From positions 5,240-69,239 of the forward strand of contig JBJOIT010000012.1 in assembly GCA_046046915.1 (NCBI GenBank): a stretch of DNA of 64,000 nucleotides, written 5' to 3'. Under the pieces are notes generated by a model. It did not search any database, was not told where the DNA came from, and saw only the letters and a program-made list of their open reading frames with translations. Positions 34,175 through 43,395 of this stretch are shown piece by piece. Made by a program: the position numbers and the translations under genes. How positions within the stretch are numbered: position 1 is the first letter of the stretch; every line of letters begins with the position of its first letter. The stretch is from JBEEJZ01 sp046046915 (lineage in GTDB: Bacteria; Pseudomonadota; Gammaproteobacteria; Burkholderiales; Burkholderiaceae_C).

Positions 34175-34208
34175 GCCGCCCCGAGCTTGACGCCAGGGCG
34201 GCTTTTTT
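34175..34208 (+). terminator. Intrinsic terminator before capsid gene
   Basis: GCCGCCC (34175-34181) pairs with GGGCGGC (34196-34202) and is followed by TTTTTTA. It sits between the protease and capsid genes, 19 bases before the capsid ATG. It may reduce readthrough or, after processing, protect the 5' end of an abundant capsid message. Confidence 0.75.
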
Positions 34209-34226
34209 ATATCTGGAGCAACACCA

Positions 34227-35558
34227 ATGAGCAAGCAATTGCGCGAGCTGCAAGCCCGCAAAGCCACCCTGGTCAAGGACGCCCGAGCCCTGACCGATAT
34301 CGCCGCCGCCGAAGAGCGCGATATGACCGATGAGGAGTTGAATGCGTTCAACGCCCTCAAGGCCAAGATCGAGGCGGCGTCAGCAGCCATCGACCGCGAG
34401 GCTGCCCTGATCGCCGAAGAGGCGCATATGGCCAATGTAGCCCACTCGACAGTCTCCCATGGCCACACAGCTACGGTGATTTCCGTCATCGACAACCTGG
34501 AAGCCGACCCCAAGCACGGCTTCAAAACCGTGGGCGACTTCCTCAAAACCGTGCGTCAGGCGCAAAACCCCGGTAGCGCCATCGACGAGCGTCTCCTGAT
34601 TGGCTCCGGTCGCGGTGCCGTCGCCCCTGCCTCTTTTGGCAACGAAGGCTCGGCGCAAGACGGTGGCTTTTTGGTACCGCCCCAATTCGCTCAAGAAATC
34701 TTCCAGCTCTCCTTGGGTGAAGACTCCTTGCTGCCGCTGACTGACAACGTCGAGATCACGGGCAACACCATGGCCTTCCCCAAGGATGAGACCACGCCCT
34801 GGGGCACCAATGGCATCAGAGCCTACTGGCAAGGCGAAGCCAATCCAGCCGGTGCCACCAAACCTGTGCTGGGTCTTTCCACACTGCGCCTCAAAAAGCT
34901 CATGGCCCTGGTACCGGTGACGGATGAGTTGCTGGACGACACCAATGCGCTGTCGACCTACCTGCCCGACAAGATCGCCACTTCCATTCGCTGGAAGACC
35001 AACGAGTCGATCCTGTTTGGCGCGGGCACCGGCCTGCCTGTGGGCTGCATGACCAACGCGACCACGGTGACGGTGGCCAAGGAGTCGGGCCAGGCAGCCC
35101 AGACCCTGTTGGCCCAGAACCTGGCCAAGATGATTTCGCGCCTGCCGCCGGGCTCGTTTGGCAAGGCCGTTTGGATTGTCAACAACGACGTACTGCCAGC
35201 TCTTTTCACGCTCATGCTGGGCAACTACCCGATTTACCTGCCCACGGGATTGCCCGTCGGCGGCATCCAGGTCTCGCCCTACGGCACATTGCTCGGTCGC
35301 CCGGTGTTCGTCTCCCAGCACGCCAACAGCTTTTCTGCAGCGGGCGATGTGTTGCTGGCCGACCTGTCGTACTACCAGACCATCACCAAGGCTGGTGGCA
35401 TGCAAACGGCCACCTCCATGCACCTGTACTTCGACTCGGACCTCACGGCGTTCCGGACCACCTTCCGCATGGACGGCCAGTCCAAGATCGCAGCGCCCAT
35501 TGCACCGGCCAAGGGCAACGCCACCTTGTCGCCCTTTGTCCAACTGGGCGCACGTTGA
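34227..35558 (+). CDS. Major capsid protein, HK97 fold
   Basis: A 443-residue protein with an N-terminal helical scaffold-like delta domain (about 1-100; coiled: LRELQARKATLVKDARALTD...) followed by the HK97-fold capsid domain (GGFLVPPQFAQEIFQL, TMAFPKDE, KLMALVPVTDELLDD, SIRWKTNESILFGAGTGLPVGCM). This is the usual length for a capsid with fused scaffold. GGAG precedes the ATG. Confidence 0.93.
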   Translation: MSKQLRELQARKATLVKDARALTDIAAAEERDMTDEELNAFNALKAKIEAASAAIDREAALIAEEAHMANVAHSTVSHGHTATVISVIDNLEADPKHGFKTVGDFLKTVRQAQNPGSAIDERLLIGSGRGAVAPASFGNEGSAQDGGFLVPPQFAQEIFQLSLGEDSLLPLTDNVEITGNTMAFPKDETTPWGTNGIRAYWQGEANPAGATKPVLGLSTLRLKKLMALVPVTDELLDDTNALSTYLPDKIATSIRWKTNESILFGAGTGLPVGCMTNATTVTVAKESGQAAQTLLAQNLAKMISRLPPGSFGKAVWIVNNDVLPALFTLMLGNYPIYLPTGLPVGGIQVSPYGTLLGRPVFVSQHANSFSAAGDVLLADLSYYQTITKAGGMQTATSMHLYFDSDLTAFRTTFRMDGQSKIAAPIAPAKGNATLSPFVQLGAR

Positions 35559-35587
35559 TCGTCGCCTGAACCTTAAGGAGAATTCTG

Positions 35588-36037
35588 ATGTTTCCCAACG
35601 CAAAAGCCAGCGAGCAGCTGTCTATTTTGGCCACCCTCGATCCGGGCAATCAGGCACCGGGTGTCGCCAACACTGGCTGGGTGCCGCTGAACACCCACCA
35701 TGGCCTGCTGGCGCTGGTGCAAACCGGCGCTTTGGCCACAGGTGCCACCGTCGACGCCAAGCTGCAGCAGGCACTGGACGCCAGTGGCACGGGTGCCAAG
35801 GACGTGGCGGGCAAAGCCATCTCGCAGCTCACCCAGGCGAGCAACGGTGCCAACCGTCAGGCACTCATCAACTTGCGTCCTGACGAGCTCGATGTGAACA
35901 ATGGCTTTGCCTTTGTCCGCCTCGTGGTCACTGTGGCTGCTGCTGCGGCCAACACCTCGGCGCAGCTGCTGGGCGTCAATCCGCGACTGGCCTCAGCCGA
36001 AACAGCCAACCAAGCTGCTGTGGCTCAGATCGTTTGA
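35588..36037 (+). CDS. Small head protein, possible decoration protein
   Basis: A 149-residue Ala/Gly/Asn-rich protein without cysteines or membrane segments, encoded directly after the capsid gene with a good ribosome site (AAGGAG). The pattern (LNTHHGLLALVQTGALATGATVDAKLQQALD) looks like a compact beta structure. Position and size suit a head decoration or stabilising protein, but no family was recognised. Confidence 0.55.
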   Translation: MFPNAKASEQLSILATLDPGNQAPGVANTGWVPLNTHHGLLALVQTGALATGATVDAKLQQALDASGTGAKDVAGKAISQLTQASNGANRQALINLRPDELDVNNGFAFVRLVVTVAAAAANTSAQLLGVNPRLASAETANQAAVAQIV

Positions 36038-36057
36038 TCTGAAGGGGAGAGCTGCGC

Positions 36058-36681
36058 ATGCCCATGCAGTTGATCACCCCGCCAGCGGCCGAGCCCGTCT
36101 CGCTGGCCGAGGCCAAGCTCCACCTGCGTGTGGACTTTGACGACGACGATGCCCTGATTCAGGCGCTGATCTCTGCAGCCCGACAGGCCGCCGAGATGCT
36201 GATCCAACGGCAGCTGGTCACGGCCCGCTGGCGCATGGTGCTCGACAGCTTTCCGGGCTGCGGCCTCATGGGGGTGCCTGCAGGGCAGACCTTCACGCTG
36301 CCCGGGCATGCCATCCTGATTCCCAAGTCACCCCTGCAATCGGTGGTGGAAATCCGCTATCTGGACATGGCAGGCATCTGGCAAGTAATGCCAGCAGCGA
36401 ACTACACCGTCGACAACGCCTGCGAACCTGGCCGCATCACGCCCGTGTTCGGGCAGATCTGGCCAATTGCCCTGCCTCAGATTGGGGCTGTGAGCGTGAT
36501 CTTTGATGCAGGGTATGGAAGCGCAGCGGATGTGCCCGAAGGCCTCAAAAGCTGGATCAAGCTGCGTCTGGGCAGTCTTTACGCCCACCGCGAAGAAGTC
36601 GCGTCGATGGCCCGAGGTCGCATTGACCCCTTGCCTTTCGTCGATGGCCTGCTAGATCCCTACAAAGTACCCCTGATATAG
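36058..36681 (+). CDS. Head-tail connector, gp6-like
   Basis: A 207-residue protein with the gp6-like N-terminal signature (PVSLAEAKLHLRVDFDDDDALIQALISAARQAAEMLIQRQL). It forms the first adaptor ring beneath the portal. A beta insert follows, then a helical end (GLKSWIKLRLGSLYAHREEV). It lies in the standard place before the head-closure gene. Confidence 0.88.
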   Translation: MPMQLITPPAAEPVSLAEAKLHLRVDFDDDDALIQALISAARQAAEMLIQRQLVTARWRMVLDSFPGCGLMGVPAGQTFTLPGHAILIPKSPLQSVVEIRYLDMAGIWQVMPAANYTVDNACEPGRITPVFGQIWPIALPQIGAVSVIFDAGYGSAADVPEGLKSWIKLRLGSLYAHREEVASMARGRIDPLPFVDGLLDPYKVPLI

Positions 36682-36688
36682 GGCCTTT

Positions 36689-37039
36689 ATGAACCCGATC
36701 GGAGCAGGCGCATTGACGCGCCGCATCAGGATTCAGCGACCCAGCACCACCAAAGACCGCCTGGGTGGTCCATGTCGCACCTGGCTGGATGTGACGACCG
36801 TCTGGGCTGACATTCAGCCGCTGTCCGGACGTGAAGCGGTGATCGCTGGGCGGATCTCGGCAGAACTCACCCACCAGATCACGGTGCGCCATCAGAGCCT
36901 TTTTGATAACCCCCAGCAAGTGGCCCAGATGCGCGTGCTCTACAAAGCCCGTGTGTTCAACATCCACTCGGCTCTTGATGAAGACGAGCGCCGGGTCAAA
37001 CTCATCTTGTTGGCTTGCGAAGGGCTTGACGATGGCTAA
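36689..37039 (+). CDS. Head closure protein, SPP1 gp16-like
   Basis: A 116-residue beta-barrel protein with the family pattern: LTRRIRIQRPSTTKDRLGGPCRTW, then VWADIQPLSGREAVIAGRI and HQITVRHQSLFDNPQQVAQMRVLYKARVFNIHS. It seals the head after packaging. It overlaps the next gene by 8 bases. Confidence 0.85.
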   Translation: MNPIGAGALTRRIRIQRPSTTKDRLGGPCRTWLDVTTVWADIQPLSGREAVIAGRISAELTHQITVRHQSLFDNPQQVAQMRVLYKARVFNIHSALDEDERRVKLILLACEGLDDG

Positions 37040-37523
37040 ACGTGAAACCGTCAAGATCGAAGGCCTGGCAGAACTGGGTAAAGCCCTGCGCGAATTGCCA
37101 GACCGTGTTGCCAAAAACGGCCTGCGTGTGTCGGTGTACGCCGGGGCCAAGGTCGTGCGGGACGAAGCCCGCGCCCGGGCACCCAAGGCGCAGCAGCCCT
37201 TGGGGCCGAACCAGCCCCCACCGGGCACCCTCAAACGCTCGGTGATCATGAAGCACATCCCCGAGCTCTCCAGCCTCACGCGCCAGACCTTCTTTGTGAC
37301 GGTGCGTCACGGCAAGAAGTACCGCAAGCAGGGCAAAAAAGGCAACCTGTCCCAGGACGCCTGGTATTGGCGCTTTGTGGAGTTTGGCACCCGAAAGATG
37401 GCGGCACGCCCATTTCTGCGTCCGGCGCTCGAGGCCAAACGGCGCGAAGCCGCTCAGGCCATGAAAGAGCGCTTGCAGCAGCGAGTGGCGCTGGAAGCCA
37501 AAAAATTCAGCACAAGACCTTAG
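37032..37523 (+). CDS. HK97 gp10-like head-tail joining protein
   Basis: A 163-residue protein with the gp10 pattern: a helical start (VKIEGLAELGKALRELPDRV), VRDEARARAPK, and the conserved FVEFGTRKMAARPFLRPALEA end. It joins the head-closure ring to the tail. ATG at 37032 overlaps the previous gene. Confidence 0.85.
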   Translation: MAKRETVKIEGLAELGKALRELPDRVAKNGLRVSVYAGAKVVRDEARARAPKAQQPLGPNQPPPGTLKRSVIMKHIPELSSLTRQTFFVTVRHGKKYRKQGKKGNLSQDAWYWRFVEFGTRKMAARPFLRPALEAKRREAAQAMKERLQQRVALEAKKFSTRP

Positions 37524-37532
37524 GAAACAGCG

Positions 37533-37877
37533 GTGCAGGACTTCTTTGACGCCATCCATAACTTGGCCGGTGGTGAGGTGTACGCCCTGGTCGCTCCTGA
37601 AAGCGCCCAATACCCGGCCATCGTTTACACGCCCATCGCGCAAGAACACATCTTTGGCATCGATGGGCCAAATTTGTCAGGAGGCCTGCAGCGCGTGCGC
37701 GTGCAGGTCGACACCTACGCCAGAACCTACCAGGAAGCCTTGCACCTGCAAGACCAGGTCCTGGCTGCGCTTTTGGCCGACATTAGCACCATCGCCGATG
37801 TGCGCATGGGGCTCAGTGAATTTGAAGCGCAAGCCCGGCTGTACCGGGTGAGCGTGGACTACACCTACCACCGCTGA
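37533..37877 (+). CDS. Tail completion/terminator protein (DUF3168-like)
   Basis: A 114-residue protein with a GTG start, matching the DUF3168 type: GEVYALVAPESAQYPAIVYTPIAQEH, RVRVQVDTYARTYQEALHLQDQVLAAL. It caps the tail tube. It lies in the expected place before the tube gene. Confidence 0.8.
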   Translation: MQDFFDAIHNLAGGEVYALVAPESAQYPAIVYTPIAQEHIFGIDGPNLSGGLQRVRVQVDTYARTYQEALHLQDQVLAALLADISTIADVRMGLSEFEAQARLYRVSVDYTYHR

Positions 37878-37924
37878 ATCCGTTTCAGCCCACAACAGTT
37901 TCACCGCACAACAGGAGCACGTGC

Positions 37925-38335
37925 ATGAGCAGCACCGCCATCACCGCACAGGGTATTGCCATTGCCCGCTTTGGCACCACCACCTTTGAAACCATCCCCA
38001 ACGTGGTCTCGTTTCAGGGGCCCGGAGGCCAGGCCTCGGTCATCGATGTGACCAATCTGGCCTCAACTTCCAAAGAAAAACGCGTGGGTTTGCGCGACGA
38101 AGGCCAGCTTTCGCTGAGTCTTCACTACAACCCCGAAGACGCAGTGCACCAGGGCCTGCGCACCGACCGCGCCAACCGCACCCGTCGTCAGTTTCGGATC
38201 ACCTTCACCGATGTGGCTGCAGCCACTTGGACGTTTTACGGCTATGTCACGCAGTTCAGTGTGCAAGGCGGGGTGGACGCGGTGGTTGAAGCCAGCGTGA
38301 CCATTGAAATCGACGGCGACATCACAGAAAGCTAA
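37925..38335 (+). CDS. Major tail tube protein
   Basis: A 136-residue beta-sandwich tail tube subunit: VSFQGPGGQASVIDVTNLASTSKEKRVGLRDEGQLSLSLHYNP and a C-terminal VEASVTIEIDGDI. It polymerises around the tape measure. GGAG precedes the ATG. The assembly-chaperone gene follows 4 bases later. Confidence 0.85.
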   Translation: MSSTAITAQGIAIARFGTTTFETIPNVVSFQGPGGQASVIDVTNLASTSKEKRVGLRDEGQLSLSLHYNPEDAVHQGLRTDRANRTRRQFRITFTDVAAATWTFYGYVTQFSVQGGVDAVVEASVTIEIDGDITES

Positions 38336-38339
38336 ACCC

Positions 38340-38705
38340 ATGAACCTCCTGTCCAAAGAAGCCATCCTATCTGCCGACGACCTGCCGCGCGAAATCGTGA
38401 GCGTTCCCGAATGGGGCGGTCAGGTGTACGTGCGCACCATGACCGGCACCGACCGCGACGCCTTTGAAGCCAGCCTGATCACGAGGGATTCAAACACCTC
38501 GTCTAACGATCAACGCATGCACAACGTGCGCGCGCGCCTGGTCTCGCTCACCTTGTGTAGCGAGTCGGGCGAGCGCATATTCCAAGATGGTGACATCGAC
38601 GCCTTAGGCCGCAAAAGCGCCCGGGCGCTCGACCGGGTCTTTGCTGTGGCCCAGCGCCTGAACGGCATCGGCGCCGATGAGGCGCAAGCCGCAAAAAACG
38701 CCTGA
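38340..38705 (+). CDS. Tail assembly chaperone, G part
   Basis: A 121-residue protein in the lambda gpG position between tube and tape measure. It starts NLLSKEAILSADDLPREIVSVPEWGGQVYVRTMTG, typical of short tail assembly chaperones. Near its 3' end the message holds a perfect A AAA AAC slippery heptamer in frame (38693-38699); a -1 shift joins it to the frame that follows, giving a G-T fusion of about 237 residues. The short and fused forms must be made in a fixed ratio for tail assembly. Confidence 0.85.
   Translation: MNLLSKEAILSADDLPREIVSVPEWGGQVYVRTMTGTDRDAFEASLITRDSNTSSNDQRMHNVRARLVSLTLCSESGERIFQDGDIDALGRKSARALDRVFAVAQRLNGIGADEAQAAKNA
38693..38699 (+). other. Programmed -1 frameshift site (A AAA AAC)
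   Basis: The zero-frame codons are GCA AAA AAC. Slipping by -1 continues as CGC CTG ATT, in the frame of the downstream T part, which is open from here to 39052. The heptamer is the canonical X XXY YYZ type. The zero-frame stop TGA follows two codons later (38703). Confidence 0.85.
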
Positions 38706-39052
38706 TTGCCAGCCCGGCCCGGCGCTTTGTGTTTCGGCTGGCGCTGACTTTGGGTCTTCCAGTGCGCGAGTTGCTGGCGCGCATGGGCTCTGACGAGCTC
38801 ACCGAGTGGATGGCGTTTTATCAGTTGGAGCCCTTTGGGGATTTCCGGGCGGACTTGCGCTCGGCCATCGTCGCATCCACCTTGGCCAACGCCCACCGCA
38901 GCAAGGAGGGCAAGCCCTTCACGCCGGAGGACTTCATGCCCTTTGTGGATAAGAAAAACCGTTCAGATCAACCCAAGGCATCTGAAGCAGATGCGGCACG
39001 CCTGAACATCGCCCGCTTCAAGGCCATGTTCGCGCACCGCATCAAGAGATAA
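38699..39052 (+). CDS. Tail assembly chaperone, T part (made by frameshift)
   Basis: The C-terminal extension of the G-T chaperone: RLIASPARRFVFRLALTLGLPVRELLARMGSDELTEWMAFYQLEPFG, typical of the phage tail assembly T domain, which binds the tape measure. A GTG at 38729 is the first conventional start, but it would cut into the conserved beginning and has no clear ribosome site. Expression through the slippery site is therefore the better reading. The tape measure gene begins 10 bases after the stop. Confidence 0.8.
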   Translation, partial: RLIASPARRFVFRLALTLGLPVRELLARMGSDELTEWMAFYQLEPFGDFRADLRSAIVASTLANAHRSKEGKPFTPEDFMPFVDKKNRSDQPKASEADAARLNIARFKAMFAHRIKR

Positions 39053-39062
39053 GGCAACCCCC

Positions 39063-41537
39063 ATGGCTGATATCGGCTCCTTGGTCATCAAACTTGCAGC
39101 CGACACCGCCGAGTTTCAGGCCGATCTCGGGCGCAGTGCACGTTTGCTGGACAAGCACGCCTCGGACATGAAAGCCTCGCTGCAGCAGGTCGCTGGCGTT
39201 GCCCGAACCGCTTTTGCGGTGGTCATTGGCACCACTTCGGTGGCCGCACTGCGTGACTTTGTGACCCAGACCCTGGAGACTTCGGCAGCACTGCAAGGTC
39301 TGGCCGAGCAAACCGGGGCGAGCGCCACGGCGCTGTCGGGTTTTGCGCCCGTGGCCACCATCTCGGGCACCGCGATGGACGCCATCGGCGGGAGTCTGGC
39401 CAAACTCTCCAAAGGTCTGGCGGGTGTAGACGATGAGACGGCCGGGGCCACCAAGGCGCTGCAGTTTTTAGGCATACGGGCCAAGGATGCCAGTGGCAAC
39501 TTGCGCGATCCTGCCGAGGTCATGAACGATGTGGCCTTAAAGCTCTCTGAATTTGAAGACGGCGCGGGCAAGACAGCCTTGGCCATGGAGCTCTTTGGCA
39601 AGTCGGGCGCGGCCATGCTGCCCTTCCTCAAAGACCTTGCAGAAAACCAGGACCTCAATATTCGGCTCACGGCCCAGCAGATCGAGGAAGCGGATAACGC
39701 TTCCAAGGCGCTGGCGCGCATGAAGGCCGAGACAGGCTTTGTCGCTCAGACCCTGGTCACGGCTGCGATCCCGTCCATGACGGTGCTGGCACAGGAGCTC
39801 AAGCAGGTGCTCTTTGGAGCGGACGATGCGGTGAGCGGTATCCAGCGCCTGCGCACCGATGGCTCGCTCACCACCTGGGCGCAGATCACGGCGTACGCCA
39901 TCGCCGTGGTCATCGACGCCCTGCGCGGCATTGGCCAGACCATCAAGTCGGTGATCGGCAGTTTCCAGGCGGTGTGGGCAGACATTGAGCTGGCGGGGAC
40001 GTTTTTAGCGGGGGGCGAGGGGCTCAATCCATTTTCTGAAGAGAACCGCGCACGCCTCAAAGCGGCGCTGGACAAACGCAATGCCATCGTCGCGCAGGCC
40101 AACCAGAACTATGTCGAGCTTTGGGACATGCCGCTCTTGGCCGATGCGGTCACCAAACGCTTTGATGACATTCGAAAAGGCACCGATGCGAGCAACTCTG
40201 AAACAACTGCACCGGCGCCCCTCAAGCGCCTGAACTACAGCACCGCCACCACGGCCGTCACAGCCACGGCCATGGCAGGCATCGACAGTGAACTCAAGCG
40301 ACTGCAAGGCCTGGTGGATACAGAGTCGGGCATCCTCAAGGACCGCCAACGCATCATCGACCTCTATGAAAACCAGGGCTACCTGAGTTTCAAGGAGGCC
40401 AGTGACGCCCGCTTGGCTGCGCAGCAAGATTTCACGCAAAAGCTCTCTGCCTTGTCCTTGGATGAGGAAACCGTTTTACGTAAAGGTCTCGACACGGTCG
40501 CTAAAACCAGCCAGGACAAACTCAAGCTCGAGGACAAGCTCCTGGAGATTGCCCTCAAACGCCAAAAGCTCGAGCGTGATGCCCAGCAATCCGACCTGGA
40601 GCGACAGATCCGGCTGCCGGGCGAATCGCTCAAAGACCTGCAAGAGCAGGCCTCGCGCGGTCAGGCCCAGTTGCGTGCCAGCGAAGAGCAGATCAAAACC
40701 CTGCGCGAGACCGGCGCCATCAGCGAGTTGGACTCGCTGCGCCGCTTGGGTGAAGCCCGTCAGGAAAGTGCGAACCAGCTGGCCACACTGGCCGAGCAGG
40801 CGCGTGCCTTGGCAGACGCCGCCCCCGGCAATGAAAAACTCGCCGACGCCCTGCACAAAATCGAAGAAGCCGCCCGCCAAGCGGCAGATGGCGCTCAGCT
40901 GTTGACGCAGCGGGCCAAGGAACTCTCGGATCCCGAAGCCGGATTTGCCAAGGGCATGCGCGCAGTGGCCGAAGAAGCTGAGCAGATTGGCAAGCAGATG
41001 GAAGCGGCAACAATCCGCGCGTTCAACGGCATGACCGATGCGCTGGTGGGCTTTGTGATGACGGGCAAGCTCGACTTCAGGTCGCTGGCCAACTCCATCA
41101 TCTCGGACCTGATCCGCATCCAGATCCAGCGCGCCATCACGCTGCCCCTGGCCAAAGCCATGAGCAGTTTCTTTGGTTTTGCCGATGGCGGGGTCATGAC
41201 GGCAGAGGGGCCATTACCGCTGCGGGGCTACGCCAGTGGCGGGATCGCCAATTCGCCGCAACTGGCGGTGTTTGGCGAAGGCTCGCGGCCAGAGGCCTAT
41301 GTGCCATTACCCGATGGGCGGACCATTCCCGTGACCATGAGCGGTGGCGCTGCTGGGGGCATGGGTGCGGGTCATGTGTTCAACATTTCCGTGAATGTCT
41401 CTGACGCAGGTGCTGCCACACGGGGCGACAGCGCGGGCGGTCGTGACCTGGGCCAGGCAGTGGCCAACGCGGTACGCCAGGAGCTGCTGGCGCAAAAGCG
41501 GGCCGGTGGCTTGCTCGACAGCAGGAGGGCTTTGTAA
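39063..41537 (+). CDS. Tape measure protein
   Basis: An 824-residue protein that sets tail length and is ejected with DNA. It is long and largely helical, with coiled-coil stretches (about 430-630: repeated Lys/Glu/Leu/Gln-rich heptads) and hydrophobic parts near 40-70 and 260-300. The C-terminus has the lambda-like FADGGVM and SRPEAYVPLPDGRTIPV region. The length would correspond to a tail of roughly 120 nm by the usual 0.15 nm per residue rule. Confidence 0.9.
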   Translation: MADIGSLVIKLAADTAEFQADLGRSARLLDKHASDMKASLQQVAGVARTAFAVVIGTTSVAALRDFVTQTLETSAALQGLAEQTGASATALSGFAPVATISGTAMDAIGGSLAKLSKGLAGVDDETAGATKALQFLGIRAKDASGNLRDPAEVMNDVALKLSEFEDGAGKTALAMELFGKSGAAMLPFLKDLAENQDLNIRLTAQQIEEADNASKALARMKAETGFVAQTLVTAAIPSMTVLAQELKQVLFGADDAVSGIQRLRTDGSLTTWAQITAYAIAVVIDALRGIGQTIKSVIGSFQAVWADIELAGTFLAGGEGLNPFSEENRARLKAALDKRNAIVAQANQNYVELWDMPLLADAVTKRFDDIRKGTDASNSETTAPAPLKRLNYSTATTAVTATAMAGIDSELKRLQGLVDTESGILKDRQRIIDLYENQGYLSFKEASDARLAAQQDFTQKLSALSLDEETVLRKGLDTVAKTSQDKLKLEDKLLEIALKRQKLERDAQQSDLERQIRLPGESLKDLQEQASRGQAQLRASEEQIKTLRETGAISELDSLRRLGEARQESANQLATLAEQARALADAAPGNEKLADALHKIEEAARQAADGAQLLTQRAKELSDPEAGFAKGMRAVAEEAEQIGKQMEAATIRAFNGMTDALVGFVMTGKLDFRSLANSIISDLIRIQIQRAITLPLAKAMSSFFGFADGGVMTAEGPLPLRGYASGGIANSPQLAVFGEGSRPEAYVPLPDGRTIPVTMSGGAAGGMGAGHVFNISVNVSDAGAATRGDSAGGRDLGQAVANAVRQELLAQKRAGGLLDSRRAL

Positions 41538-41873
41538 ATGGCCGTGTTCACATGGATTCCATCGCTGGGGGCTAGCCTGGCCATGCGGCCCAATGTGCGG
41601 CGGGTGGCATTTGGCGATGGGTATGAGCAGCGCCTGGCCTTTGGCATCCACACCCAAGCCGAGGTCTGGACGTTGGAGTTTCGTGGGCGGACCACGCAGG
41701 ATGCCGGAGCGATCGACGATTTCTTGCGCGCTCGCGGGGGTGTGCAGGCCTTTGAGTGGACCACCCCGGCAGGCACTGCTGCCAAGTTCACCTGCGAAGA
41801 GTGGAGCCGCTCGGTAGATGAGCCCGACGTCGAGACTGTGCGGGCCACATTCAAACAGGTGTTTGATCTGTGA
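41538..41873 (+). CDS. Minor tail protein M-like
   Basis: A 111-residue tail-tip protein of the lambda gpM family: FGDGYEQRLAFGIHTQAEVWTLEFRGRTTQDAGAIDDFLRARGGVQAFEWT. It starts directly after the tape measure stop and overlaps the L-like gene by one base (TGATG). Confidence 0.85.
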   Translation: MAVFTWIPSLGASLAMRPNVRRVAFGDGYEQRLAFGIHTQAEVWTLEFRGRTTQDAGAIDDFLRARGGVQAFEWTTPAGTAAKFTCEEWSRSVDEPDVETVRATFKQVFDL

Positions 41874-42592
41874 TGACCGAACAAGCCAAGACTTCCCCAG
41901 CGATCACCTCAGAAATCCAGAAACTCGCCCCCAGCGCCGTGATCGAGCTCTTTGTGCTGGACCTGTCGCTCTTTGGCCAGGGACCAGTGAGGTTCCATGC
42001 GGGCACCAACGCCCTCATGCAGCGCGTGGTCTGGCAAGGCCACGCCTATGAAGCGTTCCCGATCCAGGTTGAGGGCTTTGAATTCAATGGTGGCGGTCAG
42101 GTGCCACGTCCCCGGCTGCGGGTGGCCAATGTCACGGGCTCGATCACCGCGCTCGTGCTGAGCTACCAGGACCTGGTGGGAGCCAGGATCACCCGCAAAC
42201 GGACCCTGGCCAAGTACCTCGATGCGGTCAATTTTGCGGACGGCGTGAACCCTACGGCAGATCCTTTGGCTGAGTTCGCCGACGACGTTTACTGCGTTGA
42301 CCGCAAGTCGCGTGAAACGCGCGAGGTGGTCGAGTTCGAGTTGGCTGCGTCCTTTGATCTCGAAGGCGTCAGCTTGCCGCGTCGTCAGATTGTGCAAAAC
42401 GTCTGCCCCTGGTCCTACCGGGGTGCCGAGTGCGGCTACACGGGCAGTGCGTATTTCAACGCGAATGACGAGGTGGTGAGCAGCAAGGCGCAAGACGCCT
42501 GTGGCAAACGCCTGGCCTCTTGCCAGCGGCGCTTTGGTGACCATGCCGAATTGCCATTCGGGGGCTTTCCGGCGGCTGGCTTGTTCCGTTGA
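41873..42592 (+). CDS. Minor tail protein L-like, Fe-S type
   Basis: A 239-residue protein of the lambda gpL family. The C-terminal domain has four cysteines spaced C-x8-C-x22-C-x6-C (VCPWSYRGAEC ... ACGKRLASC). This equals the spacing of the ligands that hold a 4Fe-4S cluster in lambda gpL, so the same cluster is expected. It forms part of the tail tip hub. ATG at 41873 is preferred to the GTG three bases earlier. Confidence 0.88.
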   Translation: MTEQAKTSPAITSEIQKLAPSAVIELFVLDLSLFGQGPVRFHAGTNALMQRVVWQGHAYEAFPIQVEGFEFNGGGQVPRPRLRVANVTGSITALVLSYQDLVGARITRKRTLAKYLDAVNFADGVNPTADPLAEFADDVYCVDRKSRETREVVEFELAASFDLEGVSLPRRQIVQNVCPWSYRGAECGYTGSAYFNANDEVVSSKAQDACGKRLASCQRRFGDHAELPFGGFPAAGLFR

Positions 42593-42625
42593 TGAATGCG
42601 GTCCATCCATGAATGAAATCACTGA

Positions 42626-43351
42626 ATGAATGAAATCAATCAATCTCTGGCCTTGGCCCACGCCGCCAAAGAGTTTCCCCGTGAAGCCTGTGGGCTGCTG
42701 GTCATTCAAAAGGGCCGCGAAGTCTATTGCCCTTGCCGCAACATCGGGGTAGGTACCGACCAGTTCGTGATCCACCCCGAAGACTATGTGGCAGCCGACC
42801 GACAGGGCGAAATCGTTGGGGTGTTCCATTCGCACCCGAACTTGCCCCCTGAGCCCAGTCAGGCCGACCGTGTGGCCTGCGAGGCCACAGGGCTGCCCTG
42901 GTTCATCGTGTCGTTTCCCGCTGGTCAATGGGTGCAGATCAAGCCTGAGGGCTATGTCGCGCCCCTGGTGGGCCGTCAATGGGCACATGGGGTACTTGAC
43001 TGCTACGCCCTGGTGCGCGACTGGTACGTGCAAGAGCGTGGCATCGAACTGCCCAATTTTGAGCGCTTTGATGAGTGGTGGAAGCGCGGCATGAACCTGT
43101 ACCTGGAAAACTTTGGATCCGCCGGGTTTGAGGATACGGATCTGACGGATCGGACAGATCTGAAGGTGGGGGATGTGTTCTTGATGCAGGTCGCCTCCCC
43201 TGTGCCCAACCATGCGGCGGTGTATCTGGGTGACGGTTTGATCCTGCACCACTTGCAAGGCAGGCTCTCGAGTCGCGACGTGTACGGCGGCTACTGGCAA
43301 AAGGTCACCACCCACGCGCTGCGGCATCCAGACCTGCACCCGCATCTTTAA
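42626..43351 (+). CDS. Tail tip peptidase, lambda gpK-like (JAMM + NlpC/P60)
   Basis: A 241-residue two-domain protein. The N-terminal JAMM/MPN domain has the metal motif GVFHSHPNLPPEPSQAD (about 70-86). The C-terminal NlpC/P60 domain has the catalytic Cys in DCYALVRDW (about 127) and His in NHAAVYLGDG. In lambda the homologue is required for tail tip assembly and may cut peptidoglycan during entry. A near-duplicate of the start region lies 17 bases upstream (42609) but closes after six codons. Confidence 0.88.
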   Translation: MNEINQSLALAHAAKEFPREACGLLVIQKGREVYCPCRNIGVGTDQFVIHPEDYVAADRQGEIVGVFHSHPNLPPEPSQADRVACEATGLPWFIVSFPAGQWVQIKPEGYVAPLVGRQWAHGVLDCYALVRDWYVQERGIELPNFERFDEWWKRGMNLYLENFGSAGFEDTDLTDRTDLKVGDVFLMQVASPVPNHAAVYLGDGLILHHLQGRLSSRDVYGGYWQKVTTHALRHPDLHPHL

Positions 43352-43395
43352 CCATTTCTTTTACCGCTCTTAAAACTTGCAGCACGAGTCTTGCC

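Noticed and set aside
42609..42640. Duplicated ATGAATGAAATCA around the gpK-like start
   Set aside because: The first copy closes after six codons, and the second gives the full gene. It is probably a small tandem duplication with no clear function.
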